From: Pigmentiphaga aceris
GTDB lineage: Bacteria > Pseudomonadota > Gammaproteobacteria > Burkholderiales > Burkholderiaceae_B
DNA length: 64,000 bases
Direction: 5' to 3'
Assembly: GCF_008119665.1 (NCBI RefSeq)
Contig: NZ_CP043046.1
Span: 5,270,001 to 5,334,000 of the forward strand
Part shown: piece by piece, positions 9,234 through 18,571 of the stretch
Numbering within the stretch: the first letter of the stretch is position 1
How the letters are laid out: the number at the start of each line of letters is the position of its first letter
Notes under the pieces: model-generated
Database searches by the model: none
What the model was told of the DNA's origin: nothing
Seen by the model: only the letters and a program-made list of their open reading frames with translations
Program-made: the position numbers and the translations under genes

Positions 9234-9413
9234 TTTCCCTGCAGTGTTCGCTACTGGCCTTATATTTCCTGCACCAATGCCTCGGCATAGGTTTCGGAAT
9301 ATCACTCGGCAGGCGTGCTCGTCTCTCTGTCAGATGAGCCCAATGTCAGGTTGACTGGAGCCAACTTGAACTCAGGTTCAGGATGCCGGCCAAACGACAC
9401 AGGCGGGGATTTA
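9234..9413 (+). ncRNA. ssrS: 6S RNA
   Basis: About 180 nt directly after zapA. The 5' end (TTTCCCTGCAGTGTTCG at 9234-9250) pairs with the 3' end (around 9393-9411, CGACACAGGCGGGGA) to form the closing stem. The TGTTCGC motif and the TTGAAC..GGTTCA hairpin near 9365-9382 resemble E. coli 6S RNA, and length and zapA linkage are as expected. 6S RNA binds housekeeping RNA polymerase as an open-promoter mimic in stationary phase. The usual downstream folate cyclo-ligase gene (ygfA) is absent. Ends are estimated from the closing stem. Confidence 0.85.
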
Positions 9414-9416
9414 TTC

Positions 9417-9448
9417 AACGGCCTCTTGCTGACAAGCAAGAGGCCGTT
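9417..9448 (+). terminator. Intrinsic terminator of 6S RNA
   Basis: A perfect 14-bp stem: AACGGCCTCTTGCT (9417-9430) with AGCAAGAGGCCGTT (9435-9448), GACA loop, followed by a T/C-rich tail. It begins a few bases after the 6S closing stem. Confidence 0.9.
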
Positions 9449-9543
9449 TCCGTTACTGTTTCCATTTGTGGGTTTGGTCGAATGTCATGTCGACCAGTGC
9501 CATGATGATGCGAGGAACCTGACGGGTCCCCGCGCCGCGCGCC

Positions 9544-11457
9544 CTACCCCGCAATCACGCCCAAGGTGCGCCAGACGGGCACGACATTGCGCATGGCATC
9601 CCGCAGCGCATCCGACAGCGCATTGGCGCTGGGCAGGCCAGACGCCAGCGCCTGACCCCGACCCGGCAACGCACGCAGGCCATCCAAGCGCGCACCCACC
9701 GCCTGCAGCAACGCATCCCAGCGCAGCGCAGGTGAGGTCAGCAAGGCATTGGCAAGTGCCATCAACCACGGCTCGACACTGATCGCCGAGCCGATGGCCG
9801 GTGCCGCCAGCCACCCGTAACCCTCCCCGCGCAATACCGCCCCGGTGATCGCCAGGTTGAAGGACTGGGCACGTCGGGAATTGATGCTGGTCAGCAGCAT
9901 GGGGTGTGCAACGCCCGCATCGACCAGCAGCTGGAACACCGGATTCAAGATGCCGACACGCGGCGCAAACGTGGCATGACGGGCCATTTGCGCAAAGGAC
10001 TGCGGCCCTTGCATGCTCAGCACTTGCAGGGCCGGTGCCAGCGCCGCCCCCCAAGGCGCATGGGGCCGCAGGCGGGCATCGGGGTTGGTGAGCAAGGCAT
10101 TGGCTTTGCCTGGTATGCCAATCAGCTTCTGCGCCATCAGCACGTGCCGGTGCGCGTCGGCAGACAAGGGCTTGGCATGCCGCAGGAAGATGTCGTGGCG
10201 CATCGACTGCCGGGCAGCCAGCGCACGGGCAGTCTCGCGCAGCGCACCGTGCGGCAAGGATGCCAGCAAGGGACGCAGCGCAGGGGCGATCGCGAATTCG
10301 TCGATGTTGTCGCCCGGCTGCGCGCTGCCCAGCCAGGTGCAATCCACCTTGGCCAAGTCACCGATCACATCGCCCACATGCTGCGGTGCCCAGTGAGGAG
10401 CCATGAACTCGTGCGCCAGGTAACGCGGATCGCTTTCCAACGCACGCGCGATTTCCTTCAGCTGCGCCGGGTGTTCGGCCAGCAGGCTGCCTTCGGCGCT
10501 GCCCAGTTCTTTCAGGAAACGCAGCGCAGCGATGACCTTTTCCGACGAAGACCCCGACACCGTGGCGGCGTAGTCGGCCAGCAGGCGCTGCATGCCCACG
10601 AACCAGGACATGCCCGGGTGGCAGGAATAGGTCAAATACAGCATGCCGCCCGGCTTCAGGAAACGGGCCACGAAACGCAGAATAGCGTCGCGGTCTTCAT
10701 CTGACACCCAGGCGTAGACCCCCACGACCGAGATGAAGTCAAAGCCTTCGACGAAATCGGCATCGCGGCTCAGGTCCGAGGTATCACGATCCGGGCTGGG
10801 GGCTGTCGTACCTGGAACTGGTGTACCTGGAACCGCGGTATTCCGGCCGGCCCCTGATGACGCCTGCGCACTTCGTGCAGAGACGCCCACCAAGGACTGC
10901 AAGTCGCGCTCAAGAAAGCGGACATTGGTGACATCGGCCTCGGTCGCCAAAGCCCTTGCCTGCTTGATGTGCGCCGCATTGAAATCGACGCCGACAAAAC
11001 GCCCCTTGGGATAGGCAGCAGCCGTCAGCACCGTTCCGTAACCCGGCCCGCAGCCCAGTTCACACCAACGCAAGGCAGCAGCCGGATCAGGTGCCGCATA
11101 ACCCAGCGCACCCGCGACGAAATGCAGCCAGGCCGGCGTGGCATGGCGGTGGAACAGGCTCAGGTAGCTGATGTCATCGACATAGCCGGGGGCGTCGGTC
11201 GTGTTGGATGCACCGGCAGCACCGGCCGCCCCAGGCACACCACCCGCCTGCGGCTGTTTGAACGGTTGCAGCGCTGGCTGTGCTGCAGCCGCGCCATCGC
11301 CCCGCACGATGCCAGGCGGATTACCTGATGCAGCACCTGCGGCAGCACCCGTAGCAGCACCCGCACGCGCACCGTCAGGGGCTTGTCCTCGACTTCCATC
11401 GCGAGCCCCCTCGCTGAAACCGTCGCGAGACATACCGGGGGGCGGCTGGACCAACAT
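9544..11457 (-). CDS. Class I SAM-dependent methyltransferase with methyltransferase regulatory domain
   Basis: 637 residues. After a 90-residue Gly/Ala/Pro-rich low-complexity N-terminus comes the methyltransferase fold: motif I WCELGCGPGYG near residue 130, acidic loop GRFVGVDFNAAHI, and FDFISVVGVYAWV. A second insertion, rich in Thr/Pro/Ser with the repeat VPGTPVPGT, lies between the acidic loop and FDFISVV. The C-terminal half (from about 320) matches the methyltransferase regulatory domain (PF10119) seen in putative peptide methyltransferases. Substrate unknown. The genomic codon bias looks normal. It is transcribed in the same direction as the upstream siderophore-receptor gene but is separated from it by a hairpin. 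The ATG at 11457 lies inside a repetitive region, so the true start could be later. Confidence 0.8.
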   Translation of the reverse strand: MLVQPPPGMSRDGFSEGARDGSRGQAPDGARAGAATGAAAGAASGNPPGIVRGDGAAAAQPALQPFKQPQAGGVPGAAGAAGASNTTDAPGYVDDISYLSLFHRHATPAWLHFVAGALGYAAPDPAAALRWCELGCGPGYGTVLTAAAYPKGRFVGVDFNAAHIKQARALATEADVTNVRFLERDLQSLVGVSARSAQASSGAGRNTAVPGTPVPGTTAPSPDRDTSDLSRDADFVEGFDFISVVGVYAWVSDEDRDAILRFVARFLKPGGMLYLTYSCHPGMSWFVGMQRLLADYAATVSGSSSEKVIAALRFLKELGSAEGSLLAEHPAQLKEIARALESDPRYLAHEFMAPHWAPQHVGDVIGDLAKVDCTWLGSAQPGDNIDEFAIAPALRPLLASLPHGALRETARALAARQSMRHDIFLRHAKPLSADAHRHVLMAQKLIGIPGKANALLTNPDARLRPHAPWGAALAPALQVLSMQGPQSFAQMARHATFAPRVGILNPVFQLLVDAGVAHPMLLTSINSRRAQSFNLAITGAVLRGEGYGWLAAPAIGSAISVEPWLMALANALLTSPALRWDALLQAVGARLDGLRALPGRGQALASGLPSANALSDALRDAMRNVVPVWRTLGVIAG

Positions 11458-11492
11458 GGCTTTTCTCTCTTTCAGAAACCGGAAACGACAAC

Positions 11493-11521
11493 GCGGCGCG
11501 CCCCATCAAGGGACGCGCCGC
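11493..11521 (-). terminator. GC hairpin between the receptor and methyltransferase genes
   Basis: GCGGCGCG (11493-11500) pairs with CGCGCCGC (11514-11521). On the minus strand it lies about 130 bases after the receptor stop and 36 bases before the methyltransferase ATG. No clean T tract follows, so read-through is possible. Confidence 0.45.
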
Positions 11522-11654
11522 GCTGCAAGCAAACGACAGTGCTCAAATCGGACCAGCGTCGGGCAATGCCCGGACGCGATCAGATCAGGCAGATGACAAG
11601 CGTGGCCGGCAGTCGATTCAAAGGAATTTCCCGCCGGTCATGGCTTGCCCGCGA

Positions 11655-13868
11655 TCAGAATGACGACGTTACCGTCGCATAGATCATGCGTCCGGGTTCA
11701 TTGTAGGTCGCCGCGCCCGAGCCTGCCGAATTCCCTTCACGGAATTGACGCTTGTCGAACAGATTCGAAATACCGACACGCATGCGCAGATTGCGATTGA
11801 ACTCGTAACCCGTGCTCACGCCCCACAAGGCATACGGGTCAACCTTCTGCTGAGACACGCCGCCGATGCTGCCGCGTGCTTCGACAAAGCGCGGCGGTTC
11901 TTGTTCGCCGTAGAAGGTCGCGGTCAACTGTGCCGACCACTGCCCATTGATCTGCCAGTCGAGCGAAGAATTGACCGTGTATTCCGGCACCAGCGACAAG
12001 GGGTTGCCAGTGGTCTTGTCCTTCGATTCGAGCATGTACGTGGCGTTGGTGCTCCACTTCAGGCTGCTGGTCAGCGGCACCAGCAGATTGCCTTCCAGAC
12101 CTTCGACCAGCGCCTTGCCGGAATTGGTCCACTGCAACACGTTCTGGCCACCGCTGAAGCGGTAGATCGATGTGCCGGAAACAATCTTGTTGCGGTAGTC
12201 GTTGCGGAAGTAGGTTGCGCCGGCACTGTAGCCGTTCGATTCCCACGCCAGGCCGATTTCCTTGTTGACGCTGATTTCCGGGCTCAGATCGGGGTTGCCG
12301 ACCAGATAGCAGCCACCGCTGGCGATCTGGATCGGGCAACCGTTACCCATCGTGAACAGCAGGTAATTCGGGTTCGACTGATACAGGTTCGGTGCCTTGT
12401 ACGCACGCGCAATGCCGCCCTTGATCGACAAGGTGTCGGTCAGCTGATGCGACGCGTTCAGGCTCGGGCTCCAGTTGGACCCGAATTCATCGTGGTGATC
12501 CAGACGCAGACCCGGGGTCAGGATGGTGCCGGACATCACTTCGATGTTGTCTTCGGCAAACAAGGCCGCCGTACGCGCACGCGCGACGGGGTTGCGATCA
12601 AGCGGGTTTGCAGTCGTGCCCGGAATGACGGTGGTGCCGGAACCAGTGCCCAACAACGTGGTGACCGGATCATCCAGGCGTTCATTGCCCCATTCACCAC
12701 CGACCGTGATCACCTGATTGAAGCGGCCACGCACGGGCATGCTCAGGTCACCGAACAGACGATAGTTCTCAAGTTGGCTGGTGCCGAATTCGCTGGTGTT
12801 GATCTGGCCTTCGATCGATCCGCCCAAGCCTTCGCGCAAACGCGTGTTGTCCGTTTTTTCAAGCTGCAGACCAAGACGCGAGGTGCCGAAGGACCAATCA
12901 CCCTTGTGGGTCAGCGCGTAGTTCTGGCGATACATGCGGTTGGTTTCAGAGCCTTGAGCAGCCAGCGCTCGCGTCAGGGCACTGCTGTTGCCGTTCTGCG
13001 AGTCGCCAGCATAGATGTTGCCTTGGCGGCTGAAGCCTGCTTCTAAATCAAGCGTCTGATTCGGAGTCAGCTTCCACGACAGCAAGGTATTGATGTCGCG
13101 GTTGCGCACACCCTCACGACCAGCCGGCAGCGTGCCAGCAGGGGTGTCGGGGCGAATGTTGATGCTGGGCGAATCACTGTCGGTCTTGCTGAGATTGCCG
13201 TACACGCGGAAAGTCAGCGCGTCTGTCAGCGGGCCGCTCAGGTTGAAGTTCATGCGACGGGTGTCGCCTTCTTCCGAATGCTGATGCATGTTGCCGTAGA
13301 CCGTCACCGAGCCGCTGAGCTTGTCGGTGGGACGACGCGTGATGATGTTCACCACACCGCCTGCTGCGCCGGAACCATAACGGGCCGCAGCCGGGCCGCG
13401 AATGACTTCGATGCGTTCGACTTCTTCGGCCGGTACCCAGTTGGTGTCACCACGTGTGTCGCGTTCACCGCGCCAGCCGTAGCGCACCGAGTTGCGCGAA
13501 CCGACGGGCTTGCCGTCGATCAGGATCAAGGTGTTTTCCGGGCCCATGCCGCGCAGATCGATCTGGCGGTTATTGCCGCGCTGGCCGGACGAGCTGTTGC
13601 CGGTCAGATTCACGCCGGGCATGGTGCGGATGATGTCGGACAGATCATTGGCCGGCGGACGCTTGCGGATGTCTTCGGCAGTAATGATCGATGAACCAGG
13701 AGCTTGCTTGATCTCTTCCTCTGCAGTGCCCAGCACCTCGACGGATTCCAGGGCACGCACGGGTGTGGCGGGAGCCTGGGCGTGGACAGAGAAAGAAGCG
13801 CTGAGCGCGCACAGTACGGCCAGGCGCGCGTAATGCACGCGATTGGGAAGACGGTTGGCGGAAGTCAT
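11655..13868 (-). CDS. bfeA: TonB-dependent siderophore receptor, FepA/BfeA type
   Basis: 737 residues from the ATG at 13868, which has AGGA just upstream and gives a classic signal peptide (hydrophobic stretch ending SFSVHAQA). An N-terminal plug domain follows: a TonB-box-like ESVEVLG, SSIITAEDIRKRPPANDLSD, QIDLRGMGPENTLILIDGKP and RIEVIRGPAAARYGSGAAGG. The 22-strand outer-membrane barrel ends RMIYATVTSSF with a terminal Phe. It resembles enterobactin/catecholate receptors such as E. coli FepA and Bordetella BfeA, including RYGWRGERDTRGDTNWVP. It imports ferric catecholate siderophores using TonB energy. A candidate Fur box lies about 120 bases upstream. No AraC regulator or siderophore esterase gene is adjacent. 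Confidence 0.93.
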   Translation of the reverse strand: MTSANRLPNRVHYARLAVLCALSASFSVHAQAPATPVRALESVEVLGTAEEEIKQAPGSSIITAEDIRKRPPANDLSDIIRTMPGVNLTGNSSSGQRGNNRQIDLRGMGPENTLILIDGKPVGSRNSVRYGWRGERDTRGDTNWVPAEEVERIEVIRGPAAARYGSGAAGGVVNIITRRPTDKLSGSVTVYGNMHQHSEEGDTRRMNFNLSGPLTDALTFRVYGNLSKTDSDSPSINIRPDTPAGTLPAGREGVRNRDINTLLSWKLTPNQTLDLEAGFSRQGNIYAGDSQNGNSSALTRALAAQGSETNRMYRQNYALTHKGDWSFGTSRLGLQLEKTDNTRLREGLGGSIEGQINTSEFGTSQLENYRLFGDLSMPVRGRFNQVITVGGEWGNERLDDPVTTLLGTGSGTTVIPGTTANPLDRNPVARARTAALFAEDNIEVMSGTILTPGLRLDHHDEFGSNWSPSLNASHQLTDTLSIKGGIARAYKAPNLYQSNPNYLLFTMGNGCPIQIASGGCYLVGNPDLSPEISVNKEIGLAWESNGYSAGATYFRNDYRNKIVSGTSIYRFSGGQNVLQWTNSGKALVEGLEGNLLVPLTSSLKWSTNATYMLESKDKTTGNPLSLVPEYTVNSSLDWQINGQWSAQLTATFYGEQEPPRFVEARGSIGGVSQQKVDPYALWGVSTGYEFNRNLRMRVGISNLFDKRQFREGNSAGSGAATYNEPGRMIYATVTSSF

Positions 13869-13985
13869 GAAGTCCTGCAAAGCAGCCCGCGCTGCGCAGT
13901 CGGAAAGGCCTGCGACAACATCAACGGGAGAAGAATGAGCCGGCGGGGAAAACACCGTCGGGCGACGCTTCGCTCTAATGCAAAC

Positions 13986-14004
13986 AAGAACGATTCGCAT
14001 AATC
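13986..14004 (-). promoter_or_regulatory. Candidate Fur box upstream of the siderophore receptor
   Basis: On the minus strand the 19-mer GATTATGCGAATCGTTCTT matches 13 of 19 positions of the E. coli Fur consensus. It lies 118-136 bases upstream of the receptor ATG in the only AT-rich part of the region. Position and match support iron-dependent repression. Confidence 0.55.
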
Positions 14005-14249
14005 GTAGCAAACTATCACCAAATTTTTAAGCTTCTGTTCAGGAAATCCACACTTGACGCACAGTTTTTTGATTTGCTGCAGACAACGCCTGATGCTTTT
14101 TGAACTTGCCATAACCAGTCGTTGGTTACAGCTGGTCAGACCAGCAACACGCTGACGCGGCACAAGCCCATTTGCTTTGGTCTACTGCAGATATGCAGGC
14201 CGTTCGACATGCCCCCACGGCGCTCGGCCTGCCTTAACAAGGAACATTC

Positions 14250-15023
14250 ATGAGCTTTTCGTTTAGCCGCAGTGCCCGCCCGGCCTTCTCTTCCCGCCTG
14301 AGCCTGCTGGGTGCAGGCGTTCTGCTTGCCATGTCGGCCGCCCCGGTTCTGGCGCAGGACCGCCCTGCGCCACCTCCGGGCCGTCACGCAGAAATGCGTG
14401 AGCCGCGCCTGCCTACGCTGACATTGGATGCAGCGGCCCGCAGCGAAGTCGCCCAGGACACGGTTCAGGTGACGATGGCCTATGAAACCGAGGCAGCCGA
14501 TGCCGCCAGCGTGTCCGCCGCGCTGAACAAGGTGTTGAAGGCAACGCTTGACGACGCACGCGGCAAGGCGGGAGTGACGGCGCGCAACGGCGGTTATCAG
14601 GTCTATCCGACCACCGACGACAAGGGCAAGATCAGCGCATGGCGCGGCCGTGCCGAAGTGGTGCTGGAGTCCCGCGACTTCGAAGCCACGTCTGCCCTGA
14701 CCGGTACGCTGGGCTCCCGCATGGCGGTCACCGGCATCTCGTTCTCGCTGTCGGATCAGGCGCGTCAGGCGGAAGAAGCCAAGCTGCTGGTCGAGGCCGC
14801 CAACGCGTTCCGTGAACGCGCCAAGAACGCCGTGCAGGCCTTCGGCTTCGCGGACTACACCGTGGCCACCCTGGGCCTGAGCGGCAGCGGCGTGGTCTCG
14901 CGCCCCCAGCCGATGATGATGCGCGCGGCATCGATGAGCAAGTCCTCGCCGGTCGAGATCGCCGGTGGCCAGGCGGAAGTGACGGTGTCGGTGACCGGCA
15001 CGGTGAAACTGGTGACGAAGTAA
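14250..15023 (+). CDS. SIMPL domain (DUF541) periplasmic protein
   Basis: 257 residues with a signal peptide (RLSLLGAGVLLAMSAAPVLAQ). The mature part carries the SIMPL fold: LTLDAAARSEVAQDTVQVTM near the start, VTARNGGYQVYPTTDDKGKI, then a helix rich in Ala/Glu and a C-terminal strand ending VTGTVKLVTK. SIMPL proteins such as E. coli YggE are periplasmic; YggE is linked to oxidative stress tolerance, but the biochemical role is unclear. AAGGA precedes the ATG by five bases. It is monocistronic, ending at a bidirectional terminator shared with convergent lgt. Confidence 0.9.
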   Translation: MSFSFSRSARPAFSSRLSLLGAGVLLAMSAAPVLAQDRPAPPPGRHAEMREPRLPTLTLDAAARSEVAQDTVQVTMAYETEAADAASVSAALNKVLKATLDDARGKAGVTARNGGYQVYPTTDDKGKISAWRGRAEVVLESRDFEATSALTGTLGSRMAVTGISFSLSDQARQAEEAKLLVEAANAFRERAKNAVQAFGFADYTVATLGLSGSGVVSRPQPMMMRAASMSKSSPVEIAGGQAEVTVSVTGTVKLVTK

Positions 15024-15070
15024 ATCTGGTGATGTGCCCAAGCCCGGCATGATGCGGGCTCCGGCATGAA

Positions 15071-15109
15071 AAAACGGACGATGCGCCTACCTGGCACATC
15101 GTCCGTTTT
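15071..15109. terminator. Bidirectional intrinsic terminator between SIMPL gene and lgt
   Basis: AAAACGGACGATG (15071-15083) pairs with CATCGTCCGTTTT (15097-15109). The A and T runs at the stem ends give a U tract on both strands, suiting the convergent genes on either side. Confidence 0.88.
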
Positions 15110-15184
15110 GCATTGCGCGCAATCTGCAGCCTTCCAGTTCAGGTAGCCACGGATTCAATCGATCCGTGGCCAGCCTGCCCTGCC

Positions 15185-16015
15185 TCAGCCTTGCGCAGCC
15201 AGCCGCGCCCGGCGCGCTGCGATTTCCTGCGAGTCCAGCGGTTTGCCACGCGCCATCTTGAACATCACGATGCCGATCACGATCATCGGCAGCGACAAGT
15301 ATTGACCCATCGTCAGACCACCCGCCAGGAAGCCCAGGAAGTTGTCCGGTTCACGGGCGAATTCGGCCAGGAATCGGAACAGGCCGTAACCGATCAGGAA
15401 CAGGCCGCTGACTTGTCCTACCGGACGCGGCTTGGACGAGAACGCCCACAGGATCACGAACAGCAGCATGCCTTCCAGCGCGAACTGGTACAGCTGCGAC
15501 GGATGACGTGCGATCGTGTCGCCAGCCTGCGGAAACACCATGCCCCAGGGCAGATCGGTGGCCCGGCCCCACAGTTCGCCGTTGATGAAGTTGCCCATGC
15601 GGCCAGCGGCCAGGCCCAGCGGAATCAGCGGAGCCAGAAAATCGCCGACTTCCAGGAATTTCCAGCCACGGCTGCGCCCGAACAGCCAGATGACCAGCAA
15701 CACGCCGATCAGGCCGCCGTGGAAGGCCATGCCCCCCTGCCAGACGTAAAAAATCTCCACAGGATGGCTCAGGTAATACCCGGGCTTGTAGAACAGCACA
15801 TAACCCAGCCGCCCGCCCAGCACCACACCCAGAATGCCGTAGAACAGCAGGTCGTCCAGATCGCGTACGGTCAGGATCGCATTGCCCTTGGCGATGCGCC
15901 AGCGGCCAAGCAACCACACCAGCGCAAAGGCGATCAGGTACATCAAACCGTACCAACGGATGGCAATCGGCCCTAACTGGAGCGCGATGGGATCGAACTG
16001 GGGGTGCACGAGCAT
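15185..16015 (-). CDS. lgt: Prolipoprotein diacylglyceryl transferase
   Basis: 276 residues, seven membrane segments. Transfers a diacylglyceryl group from phosphatidylglycerol to the lipobox cysteine of prolipoproteins, the first step of lipoprotein maturation in the inner membrane. The Lgt hallmarks are present: [10 protein letters not shown], the catalytic-region [11 protein letters not shown], and the signature [14 protein letters not shown] (about residues 138-151). It begins [17 protein letters not shown], a standard Lgt start. Divergent from ilvD, with 201 bases between the two starts. Confidence 0.97.
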   Translation of the reverse strand: MLVHPQFDPIALQLGPIAIRWYGLMYLIAFALVWLLGRWRIAKGNAILTVRDLDDLLFYGILGVVLGGRLGYVLFYKPGYYLSHPVEIFYVWQGGMAFHGGLIGVLLVIWLFGRSRGWKFLEVGDFLAPLIPLGLAAGRMGNFINGELWGRATDLPWGMVFPQAGDTIARHPSQLYQFALEGMLLFVILWAFSSKPRPVGQVSGLFLIGYGLFRFLAEFAREPDNFLGFLAGGLTMGQYLSLPMIVIGIVMFKMARGKPLDSQEIAARRARLAAQG

Positions 16016-16072
16016 GAGGTCAAGCCTGTTGGTCGGATTCTAGGGACCGGGGCATGATACCGAAGTGCCGAT

Positions 16073-16103
16073 TACGGATTGCTGCACACAAATTCCGTAT
16101 AAC
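16073..16103 (+). promoter_or_regulatory. Inverted repeat and -10-like element between lgt and ilvD
   Basis: TACGGA (16073-16078) is repeated in inverted form as TCCGTA (16094-16099), and the latter overlaps TATAAC (16098-16103), a fair -10 for ilvD. No clear -35 is seen. It could be a divergent-promoter operator; support is by pattern only. Confidence 0.35.
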
Positions 16104-16216
16104 GAAATATCACGATTTGACGTGACCTGCGGGGTGCGTGAGACTCTGGCGGGATTTTCCGAATTCATGCGCGCATAGGCCATTTTGCCGCGCGCGCTCA
16201 TCGTCAGGGAAGCAGC

Positions 16217-17902
16217 ATGCCGAACAACGATCGCTCGAAAAACATCACCCACGGCGTTGCACGTGCCCCCAACCGGGCCATGTACTACGCGCTCGGCTAC
16301 ACCGAAAAAGACTTCGACAACCCGATGATCGGCGTGGCCAACGGCCACTCCACCATCACCCCCTGTAATGCCGGCCTGCAAGTGCTGGCCGATCGTGCGA
16401 TTGCCGCGATCCGCGAGTCGCAGGCCAATCCGCAGGTATTCGGCACGCCCACCATTTCAGACGGCATGTCGATGGGCACCGAAGGCATGAAGTATTCGCT
16501 GGTGTCGCGCGAAGTCATTGCCGACTGCGTGGAAACCGCCGTGCAAGGCCAGTGGATGGATGGCGTGGTGGTGATCGGCGGCTGCGACAAGAACATGCCG
16601 GGCGGCATGATCGGCATTGCGCGCATGAACGTGCCGGCCATCTATGTCTATGGCGGCACCATCAAGCCGGGCCGCCACAAGGGCAAGGACATGAACATCG
16701 TGTCGGTGTTCGAGGCCGTCGGCGAGTTCACCATGAAGCGCATCGACGCCAAGGAATTCAAAGAGATCGAGGAATGCTCGATCCCCGGCACCGGTTCGTG
16801 CGGCGGCATGTACACCGCCAACACCATGAGCTCGTCGTTTGAGGCGCTGGGCATGAGCCTGCCCTACTCCAGCACCATGGCCAACGAAGATGCGGAGAAG
16901 GCGGATAGCGCCGCCGAATCGGCGCGTGTGCTGGTGGAAGCCGTGCGCAAGGGCATCAAGCCGCGAGACATCATCACCCGCAAGTCGATTGAAAATGCCG
17001 TGTCGGTCATCATGGCCACCGGTGGCTCGACCAATGCCGTGCTTCACTTCCTGGCGATCGCGCACGCAGCAGAAGTGCCGTGGACCATCGATGATTTCGA
17101 ACGCATCCGCCTGCGTGTGCCGGTGCTGTGTGACCTGAAACCCTCGGGCAAGTACGTGGCCACCGACCTGCATCGTGCCGGCGGCATTCCGCAGATCATG
17201 AAGCTGCTGCTGAACGCCGGCCTGCTGCACGGCGACTGCATCACCATCACCGGCAAGACGATTGCCGAGACCCTGGCCGACATCCCGGACGAGCCGCGCG
17301 CCGACCAGGACGTGATCTACCCGATCAGCAAGGCCATCTACAAGCAGGGTCACCTGGCCATCCTGAAGGGCAATCTGTCGCCGGAAGGCTGCGTGGCAAA
17401 GATCACCGGTCTGAAGAACCCGGTCATCACCGGGCCGGCACGCGTCTACAACTCGGAAGACGATACGATGGCGGCCATCATGGCCCAGCAGATCAAGCCG
17501 GGCGATATCGTGGTGATTCGCTACGAAGGCCCCAAGGGTGGTCCCGGCATGCGCGAAATGCTGGCTCCGACCTCGGCGCTGGTTGGTCAAGGACTGGGCG
17601 AAAGCGTGGGCCTGATCACCGACGGCCGGTTCTCGGGCGGCACCTGGGGTATGGTGGTCGGTCACGTCGCGCCGGAAGCCCAGGTGGGCGGCCTGATCGC
17701 CTTGATCGAAGAAGGCGATTCGATCACCATCGACGCGCACCAACAGTTGCTGCAACTGAACGTGGCGGACGATGTGATTGCCGAGCGCCGCGCCCGTTGG
17801 GTCGCACCACCGCCGCGTTACACGCGCGGCGTGCTGGCCAAGTTCGCCAAGCTGGCCAGTTCGGCCAGCAAGGGCGCTGTCACTGACTTGTTTGAAGATT
17901 GA
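16217..17902 (+). CDS. ilvD: Dihydroxy-acid dehydratase
   Basis: 561 residues. Dehydrates 2,3-dihydroxy-isovalerate and -methylvalerate to the 2-keto acids in valine, isoleucine and leucine/pantothenate synthesis. Three cluster cysteines are visible at C50 (TITPCNAGL), C123 ([10 protein letters not shown]) and C195 ([11 protein letters not shown]), the three-cysteine pattern of [2Fe-2S]-type enzymes. The C-terminal block [13 protein letters not shown] is also present. ATGCCGAAC at 16217 gives the normal short N-terminus. It is divergent from lgt, and the next gene starts five bases after its stop. Confidence 0.97.
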   Translation: MPNNDRSKNITHGVARAPNRAMYYALGYTEKDFDNPMIGVANGHSTITPCNAGLQVLADRAIAAIRESQANPQVFGTPTISDGMSMGTEGMKYSLVSREVIADCVETAVQGQWMDGVVVIGGCDKNMPGGMIGIARMNVPAIYVYGGTIKPGRHKGKDMNIVSVFEAVGEFTMKRIDAKEFKEIEECSIPGTGSCGGMYTANTMSSSFEALGMSLPYSSTMANEDAEKADSAAESARVLVEAVRKGIKPRDIITRKSIENAVSVIMATGGSTNAVLHFLAIAHAAEVPWTIDDFERIRLRVPVLCDLKPSGKYVATDLHRAGGIPQIMKLLLNAGLLHGDCITITGKTIAETLADIPDEPRADQDVIYPISKAIYKQGHLAILKGNLSPEGCVAKITGLKNPVITGPARVYNSEDDTMAAIMAQQIKPGDIVVIRYEGPKGGPGMREMLAPTSALVGQGLGESVGLITDGRFSGGTWGMVVGHVAPEAQVGGLIALIEEGDSITIDAHQQLLQLNVADDVIAERRARWVAPPPRYTRGVLAKFAKLASSASKGAVTDLFED

Positions 17903-17907
17903 GACGC

Positions 17908-18405
17908 ATGGGAAAGGCATTTCCGAGGCGACTGCACTGCGCAGTCGCACTCGCGGTACTGATGGGACTGGCGGGCTGCCAGGACAAGGCGGCTGACAAG
18001 CCAGCAAGCGGTGGGTCGGCGGGAGGTAGTTCGACAAGCAGTGGTGCGACAAGCCCCACTGCTGCAGGCACCACACCTGCAAGCCCCACGGCAAGCACTA
18101 CAACAAGCAACAGCGCACCCGCCAAAGCGGATTCGTCGGCAGCCACCAGCATGACCGGCGAAGCCTTGGCCCGCGCCAGAACCTGTCTGGCCTGTCACCA
18201 GGTCAATCGCAAGCAGGTCGGGCCGTCCTACCAGGACGTTGCGGCACGTTTCGCCGGCAACCCGGACGCCGTGCCGATCCTGGCCAACGCCATCCGCAAG
18301 GGCGGACGCGGTCAGTGGGGAGCCGTGCCCATGCCCGCTCAACCGCAGGTAAGCGAAGCAGAAGCTGCAGAACTCGCACGCTGGATTCTGACGCTCAAGC
18401 CCTGA
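17908..18405 (+). CDS. Lipoprotein class I cytochrome c
   Basis: 165 residues. An N-terminal signal peptide ends in a lipobox (GLAGC), so the mature protein is likely lipid-anchored on the periplasmic side. A Ser/Thr/Ala/Pro-rich tether of about 65 residues follows. The C-terminal ~80 residues are a compact cytochrome c with CLACH heme attachment (CxxCH), a QVGPSYQDVAARF segment, and a Met ligand in WGAVPMPAQ, then the final helix AEAAELARWILTLKP. This resembles cytochrome c551/c5-type electron carriers. The ATG at 17908 is chosen; it sits five bases after the ilvD stop and may be read-through-expressed. Partner oxidase unknown. Confidence 0.88.
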   Translation: MGKAFPRRLHCAVALAVLMGLAGCQDKAADKPASGGSAGGSSTSSGATSPTAAGTTPASPTASTTTSNSAPAKADSSAATSMTGEALARARTCLACHQVNRKQVGPSYQDVAARFAGNPDAVPILANAIRKGGRGQWGAVPMPAQPQVSEAEAAELARWILTLKP

Positions 18406-18571
18406 AGCACACCGCTGCGCGCATGCCATTCACGATGCGCGCAGCAACAGTGCTTTCCGCCACGCGCATGAATATCCGACAAATTCGCTCTGGAATCCGC
18501 TTTTACCGCCCCCATATCCTGAAGGTAGCGATGACCTTTCCGGTCGTTGCTGGTAATCAGCGAGGGCGAGC

